NCBI RefSeq assembly: GCF_017654505.1 | Contig: NC_054549.1 | Location: 26,658,147 to 26,722,146 of the forward strand | Direction of reading: 5' to 3' | Origin: Polyodon spathula | Lineage: Eukaryota > Chordata > Actinopteri > Acipenseriformes > Polyodontidae | DNA length: 64,000 bases | Shown here: in pieces, positions 58,460-64,000 of the stretch | Position numbering within the stretch: position 1 is the first letter of the stretch | How the letters are laid out: the number at the start of each line of letters is the position of its first letter | Position numbers and translations under genes: made by a program | The notes under the pieces: model-generated | What the model was told of the DNA's origin: nothing | The model's input: only the letters and a program-made list of their open reading frames with translations | The model's database searches: none

Positions 58460-61030
58460 AACAACTATACAATACATATTCTTGTTGGACACTGTATGGT
58501 ATATATTTTTGGGTATAAATTACAGGTTACACAGTACTACATTTTTAGTCTTTTTATAACCTAACCTTTTATTTTCAACTGAAATAATGTCATGTTTTTG
58601 GTCTTCACAGGTCTAAAGAAAGCACTTTATCCACCAAAGCACAGCAGGAAGTCAGCCTTAAGCCGGACCTAGCCCAAAAGGAATGGCCTCAAAGCAATGC
58701 AGCACGTCACAATTTACAACTTTGGGCTCTCTTCTGACTCAAACAACTAGGTGAGATTTCTTGTAAAAAAAAATTTGGGCTGTGTTCAAAAGGTTGGTTC
58801 GCTAGCCAGGAATTCTAAGGTAGTTCTAAACCTTTGAAGGTTCATCAGGCGGCATTCACACACTTTAACAGAAACAGTTTGAACACTATAAAAAAGCCAC
58901 ACACACAATAAATGTCACTCGCATGCAAAATTCAATCTTTGGATCTGTATAATGCATATGACTAAAACAAAACGTGTGCTCAAATCCATTACCAAATTGT
59001 TTAAGTAGGAACTCTGTATAATGCGCTGCAGGGCATTAGAGCAGGATATATTATGCCAAAGCACTGGTTGAATTGCTTCAGTAAAATATGTACCTATACA
59101 TTGGAACAGAAGTGCTATGGTAGAAGCATGAATGACTAATCATTTTAAAGTTTGAAAACTGAGCACCTTCCACCCCTCACCCCTCCAGCTTGTGTAATCC
59201 AGAGGCAGAACTTTCATTTCTTCATTCGCCATCTCGACAGCAAAGTATTGAATAGCATAAGCTGTACTGAAAGAAATGTCTTGAAATCACTCTGCTGTTT
59301 GGGATTTTTTTTGTTAATGTCCATACGACCAAAAAGAAGTTGAATGCAAACTGTGCATGCGACTTGATGTATCATTGATCCGGGGTCACAATCTCCGGGG
59401 TCACTTGACAAGCGTAAGTTTATATTATTTTTTGTTTTAATTAGTAGTAGTAAAATGTGACTGGCTGATAATCCGCATGATACGGTGACTTAAATAAAAG
59501 CTTATATTTCCCCTAGGTCTGCTGAAGTTCTTCTAACTGGCTGCAATAAGGTTCCATCGTACTGTTCTATATAATGTATTTAAAACTATATGTGGATGTT
59601 CTATTCCATGTATATGGCTTACCTGCAAAGTAGGATTTTCAATCAAACATAAAACTAGTAGCTATGTGAAACGTCACCAGTAAATTATGCAAATTAGTAC
59701 CACTGAAGGTTCGAACCTTCCTTCGGATGTGTTCTGAACTTTCGAAGATCAAAACGTACCCTTCGTTAAAGCCCTGAAACAAATTAACGATTCTTTCTAT
59801 GAATTCTCTTTACTATGTATTATCTTAATTTATCATTCTTGAGGTTCTTGAAGACTGTAGAGAATTGTAGATGGCAACACCCACCCAACCCAAAGTACTG
59901 TGTTTCCAAAAGATTAGTCACCGAGTTAAGTCTTCAGTGCCTTGCACGTCACAGTGGAAGACTGGGCAGCCTACAGCATTCTTGAATAAAGCCTATAATT
60001 GAGCGTAACAAAGTACTTTGATAATATCATCGATGTCTGCCTATTTTCTGAAAAAATCTCAAGTGTACCACTGACATGAACCTGAATTAAACCCTAGACA
60101 TTAAAATGTGTCTGCCCCAACTAAGGCACTAGTATTTGGGATATTGTGCATGTTTATTGGTTCAAATTATTTTCCATTCAGTTGCTCAGCAAGAACTTAC
60201 AGGTTTTAAAAGTATGTGGGGAAAAGTTAAAAACTGGGCGAGAGCGAGAGTTGTAGATTAGATGTAGGTAAAAACACAGGTTCAAAGCCGTCATTTTGAC
60301 TGCCTTTTACAATACGTGTTTTTATTTTTAATATAACCTACAATTCTTTATTTTTATATACAAGCCTGTTATCTCTACTGGACCTGGCAGCCATCAGTTC
60401 CTTCGTTTTGAGCAAGGAATACATCAGGGAAAATATCAGTAGGAGAGATTTCACCTTGAAGCTAGCCACTTGATGCGCTTGAATAAAACTGAGTTGTATC
60501 CGATAGTTATTCATTATAATAAAACCATGGAGGTTCTAGTGTTAATACACTCAACAGATCAACATTATAAACACCTACACATTTCAACATTCTGTAGAAA
60601 CCTGTAAAGGCAAGCATAATGCCAAAATTTACAAAAGCCACATTTCCATCAGCACAACGAAACCAGTCTGAAAAACATAAATCTCCCCTCGTTCTTAGCA
60701 AACTGCAGCCTACAATCAGCCTACAAACACAAATCAGACATTACACAAAAGCCAAATATAATCTATATGCATCATATTTAATTGCTATTAATAAAGCAAG
60801 TCACAGCCAACCTCCACACTCCTGTGAGAGCACAATATTTTTTAATGCCCACTTCTTATTGCCTTTGCAATTAAACAGAACCACGAAGAACAATTTCCAA
60901 CATAACAAGGTAAGTGGGACAGTTAGATCAGCAATATTGTAGTGCCATAACAAACATGGTACTTTCTCATGTTCGGACACCAGTTGAATATTGACAAGTA
61001 AGTGAATTTTGTTAATTCATTAATTTGTAA
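58460..61030. other. Intergenic or first intron of CCDC71L, nothing recognised
   Basis: AT-rich DNA with short palindromic GGTTCGAACC at about 59710 (not a tRNA). No gene supported. Confidence 0.4.
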
Positions 61031-61035
61031 CACTA

Positions 61036-61592
61036 TTAACCCTTTCCAGTCAGAACCTGTTCGACATCATCAAAAAGACATAAAGCACAGGTCTCTAGTC
61101 GTTTTTTCTCCGGAAAAGTCTGAGAAAACCTTTCAATGGCAGAATGAAACCAGGGGGGTGGGGGGTAGGGGTGGCGGAGGCGAAGGGAGTTTCTCATAGC
61201 TCCATGCATTAGAGATAACACGGACATAAAGGAGGTAGCTGCTTATGCATCCAGGGCTCAAAGAATATCACGGACATTTGCTGAGGTTTTTGAGATGTTA
61301 CAGTAATAAAATGACTTGGATAACATTATTGAGGAGTTTGGTGATAAATCCTCTTCTGATCACTCATTTTATCAGTATGCACGTCTATAAAGAGGTATGT
61401 GAAATACAGCAAACAAGGGGTGGGGCTTGGCCGTGGAGAGAGTACTTAACTTTTTCGATTCACTGCCTTCTGAATCTGTTTTACTCTGAAATTTTTTTTA
61501 AAACAGTGCATGTAAAATAAACAGCGCGTGTGAAAATAAATTGGACCCAATGTGCCTGACAGGTGCTGAATAAATGGATCGTTAAGGGTTAA
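61036..61592. mobile_element. piggyBac-like non-autonomous element with TTAA ends
   Basis: The left end reads TTAACCCTTTCCAGTC at 61036 and the right end reads GATCGTTAAGGGTTAA ending at 61592, so TTAA flanks inverted CCCTT termini. TTAA targets with CCCTT-type ends are characteristic of piggyBac. The 549 bases inside encode no transposase. It is AT-rich with a G-rich patch at 61151-61185. Confidence 0.55.
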
Positions 61593-61594
61593 AG

Positions 61595-62935
61595 TAAGAA
61601 TACGCAGGGATGTAGTTATGATTTCAAATAGCAGGGGATTTTAAGGAAAAGATAGGGGAGAATCCTTTTTATTTAATAGATTATATAGGTGGCATTACGA
61701 CTATGGCCAAAAGTTTTGTGTCTCCCTATAGAATGAACTAATTCTGTTTCACAGTCAAATGAAACTTGATGAATGTTACGTTAACATATTGAATTACATA
61801 CCTTCCATATACTGAATGAAAAACTAACAAATTGAAAAATGTGACATTTCAAAACCTAACATGAAATACTGTACTACTATTATGGCTTCCCGTAGACTCT
61901 TGATACCATTTTGTAGATAAAATAAAATATCTAAATTTTGTTCATATTAGGGGTGCATGAATCAAGATTTTCTTGGCCAATACGGACAGCCGATGATAAC
62001 TTGCCATATTGGTCGATAGACAGGATACCGATAATAGATTAATAGTGCAGGTTAGGTATTGTAAACTATTAGAACAAGGCAGAGGGCTTATATTTAAACT
62101 GTTCTATAATTATAAAATGTTAACAGATAGCATTTACTTCAGAAAATTAATACAAAAAATAATGTATTATATTGCATGCTTGACAACAATTTATACATTT
62201 GCTTTATAAGTCAAACAAATATAATTTTACACTTTTACTAGTAAAAACAGTTATAAAAACTGTATGTAATGTAACATTGCTTGCTGTCAAACATTTGCGT
62301 ATTATTGCCTATACTATACAGTAGAAAAGAAACAGAACCTATGCAATGTCAACTACAACAACGTTCATAAATTCTTATTTTAAGCATACACTGCTTAAAT
62401 GCAGCACAACTTCAATTGTTCACTTAACTCATAAAACATTTCTGGTTACAAAATTCAGTCAAACTTGAATTTGTTACTTAATAAAAGATGGTACAGTAAT
62501 CAACTTCTGCTTCAAAAACACCACAAACAATGCAGATAAAGAAAACAAAAGAATAATATTCTACTCAGTTTATCAATGGATTTAACACTTTGTGTTTTTC
62601 TTTTCCTTATATAATAATTGGTGCCATGCTGATAGGCTGCAGATTATCAGGGCACCCCTAGTTCAGTTTTTTTTTTTTTTATTATTACATCTCAATCCTA
62701 AAATTCTAGGTAATGGTAAACCTTTGGCCACAGCAGAAAGTCAGTTGCGCAGTGTATAATGCTCACGTGTGTCCAGTTGGGGACTAAGTGGTATCGCACC
62801 ACAAAAACGCCAAGCGGTGCCGCACCACGTATGTGTGTTCCGGGCTTTGTGTTATACAGCTTGCTAGGTTTCCTATTAGTTAACAGGTTACTTAAGTTGT
62901 ATCGTGTACACGGCATAATCTTATGATGAAGTTTA
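61595..62935. other. Intergenic, nothing recognised
   Basis: No supported gene; a T run at 62667-62681. Confidence 0.4.
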
Positions 62936-62999
62936 AGTGCACTGATCTGTGTTAGATACAGCTGAGGAGCTACTGGCCAATTTGTGGATTTTGAACGTT

Positions 63000-63240
63000 A
63001 GAGGAGGTCAAAGGTCATGGGTAATGACTTTTTTTATACAGCACATGACTTCCTATATGTGTTCCATATGAACCATGACTGACTATCTGTGATCCCTGAG
63101 GCACAAGGAGCCAGTTTTTAGCTTGACCTTTGAGAGGTCAAAGGTGATGACATTTTTCATAGAGCACTTCTTCCTATACGTGTTCCATTATAACTATGAC
63201 CCCATCGGCATGCCCTGGGAGATAAAATTTTAAGGTTAAT
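63000..63240. repeat. Two tandem units with AGGTCAAAGGT words
   Basis: Units starting at 63005 and 63135 share AGGTCAAAGGT, then ATGAC-TTTTT, a CA(T)AGCAC-like block, CTTCCTATA-GTGTTCCAT and ACCATGAC/ACTATGAC. Period about 130 bases. Confidence 0.65.
63005..63017 (+). promoter_or_regulatory. Perfect DR1 nuclear-receptor half-site pair (sequence match only)
   Basis: AGGTCA-A-AGGTCA is the consensus DR1 element bound by RXR heterodimers, HNF4 and COUP-TF. A one-mismatch match (AGGTCAAAGGTGA) recurs at 63135-63147 in the next unit. Function is not shown. Confidence 0.35.
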
Positions 63241-63420
63241 TCCAATATGGCCGCCAAGCCATACAACCAATCTGCTTTCGATTTTAGTAGTTATTACTTT
63301 ATTATGGGCCGCACAATTGTATCAACATTGAAGAGCATAAGTGCAACATTGTTCTTGTTATGGGTCATAAGTCGTTTTTCAATTATCAATATGGCCGCCA
63401 AACCAAGTGACCAAAACATG
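63240..63420. repeat. Paired AATATGGCCGCCAA blocks
   Basis: AATATGGCCGCCAAGCC at 63244 and AATATGGCCGCCAAACC at 63389 recur in direct orientation 145 bases apart. A related inverted block lies at about 38957. Confidence 0.55.
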
Positions 63421-63424
63421 CCAT

Positions 63425-64000
63425 TTTGAAATCGACAGTACTTCACATTACCCTCTACTATTTTACTCAGTTTCACGCTCCAATGTATTAAAGTATAAAT
63501 CCATACTACAATATGTAAATATAGCACTCATGAAATTGTTATTTTGCTTTCTGCATCCATGTTTTTTAAACAAAAAAAGCAGGGATTTTACAAAACTTGG
63601 AAATTACCTTGTCCTGAGGAAATGTGACAATTTGGGTGCCGAGCAACACTGCTGTTTCAGACAAGATCTTTGAATATTTTGCGACAGGCAAACCAACCGT
63701 CTAACTGATTTTGTTTTAACGTTTTTTATAGGCCATTCGTGCTGACATTGTCAGATCTCCATCTCAAGCCGTTTTGTCGACAAGAGTTTTGAAAATTGTC
63801 CAATATTTTCAAGAGATCTAGCCTAGTGGCCAAACTCTGAACCTTTTCCCACTCTGGGATGCCAGTCGTTGTCCACACATAGGCATCTACTTACATATGC
63901 ATTTTCATGACTGCAACAAACTTTTGGTGGAAAAATAATAATAAACACAGCAATAACAATAGGCTTCCCAAGTGAACAAATGAACGTTAATAAAGAGACT
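63425..64000. other. Intergenic to window end, nothing recognised
   Basis: No supported gene. Confidence 0.4.

Noticed and set aside
59705..59720. tRNA gene suggested by GGTTCGAACC
   Set aside because: It is a short palindrome without A-box, acceptor stem or anticodon arm.

Overview
The window looks like nuclear DNA from a fish, probably ray-finned. It is AT-rich and repeat-dense, with two protein-coding loci at its ends and about 50 kb of decayed transposable elements between them. The element mix fits fish: Tc1-type DD34E transposons, CR1-like LINEs, a DIRS-type tyrosine-recombinase element and short solo LTRs. A polyploid acipenseriform (sturgeon or paddlefish) is my guess only.

Left end (86-6625, minus strand): an unprocessed, intron-containing relic of PIK3CG (phosphoinositide 3-kinase gamma catalytic subunit). 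One long exon carries the adaptor-binding, Ras-binding, C2 and early helical segments. Two short exons follow with correct splice sites. The long exon has several frameshifts, at least two nonsense codons, small coding deletions and a destroyed splice donor (AT where GT is expected), so it cannot make a full protein. The kinase domain would lie beyond base 1.

Right end (57178-58308, minus strand): an intact 376-residue CCDC71L gene. CCDC71L and PIK3CG are neighbours in other vertebrates, so this is a conserved syntenic block in which one member is intact and the other dead. A likely explanation is loss of one duplicate after genome or segmental duplication, but that needs genome-wide data.

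Between them: five Tc1-like copies (28892-29090, 33010-34060, 37150-38250, 40696-41365, 41366-42752), the last two fused into a composite with outward-facing ends; three CR1-like LINE pieces (24640-25320, 30640-31075, 50342-51530); a DIRS recombinase fragment with its inverted arms (18440-19343) and a second DIRS terminus (29574-29610); two solo LTRs of one family with perfect 5-bp target duplications (14890-15603 and 21015-21523); a minus-strand LTR-like unit with a GC-rich tandem repeat (10077-11662); a related pair of LTR-like repeats (40327-40625, 47748-48140); MITEs of several types (12034-12514, 17497-17642, 61036-61592); and a repeat family in which strong hairpins sit next to a TATA-like box (29091, 36700 and perhaps 7906).

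No rRNA, tRNA, CRISPR array, operon or bacterial signal was seen. I found no convincing new multi-gene system. The strongest biology is the dated-by-lesions PIK3CG loss next to an intact CCDC71L, plus several transposon structures that can be checked base by base.
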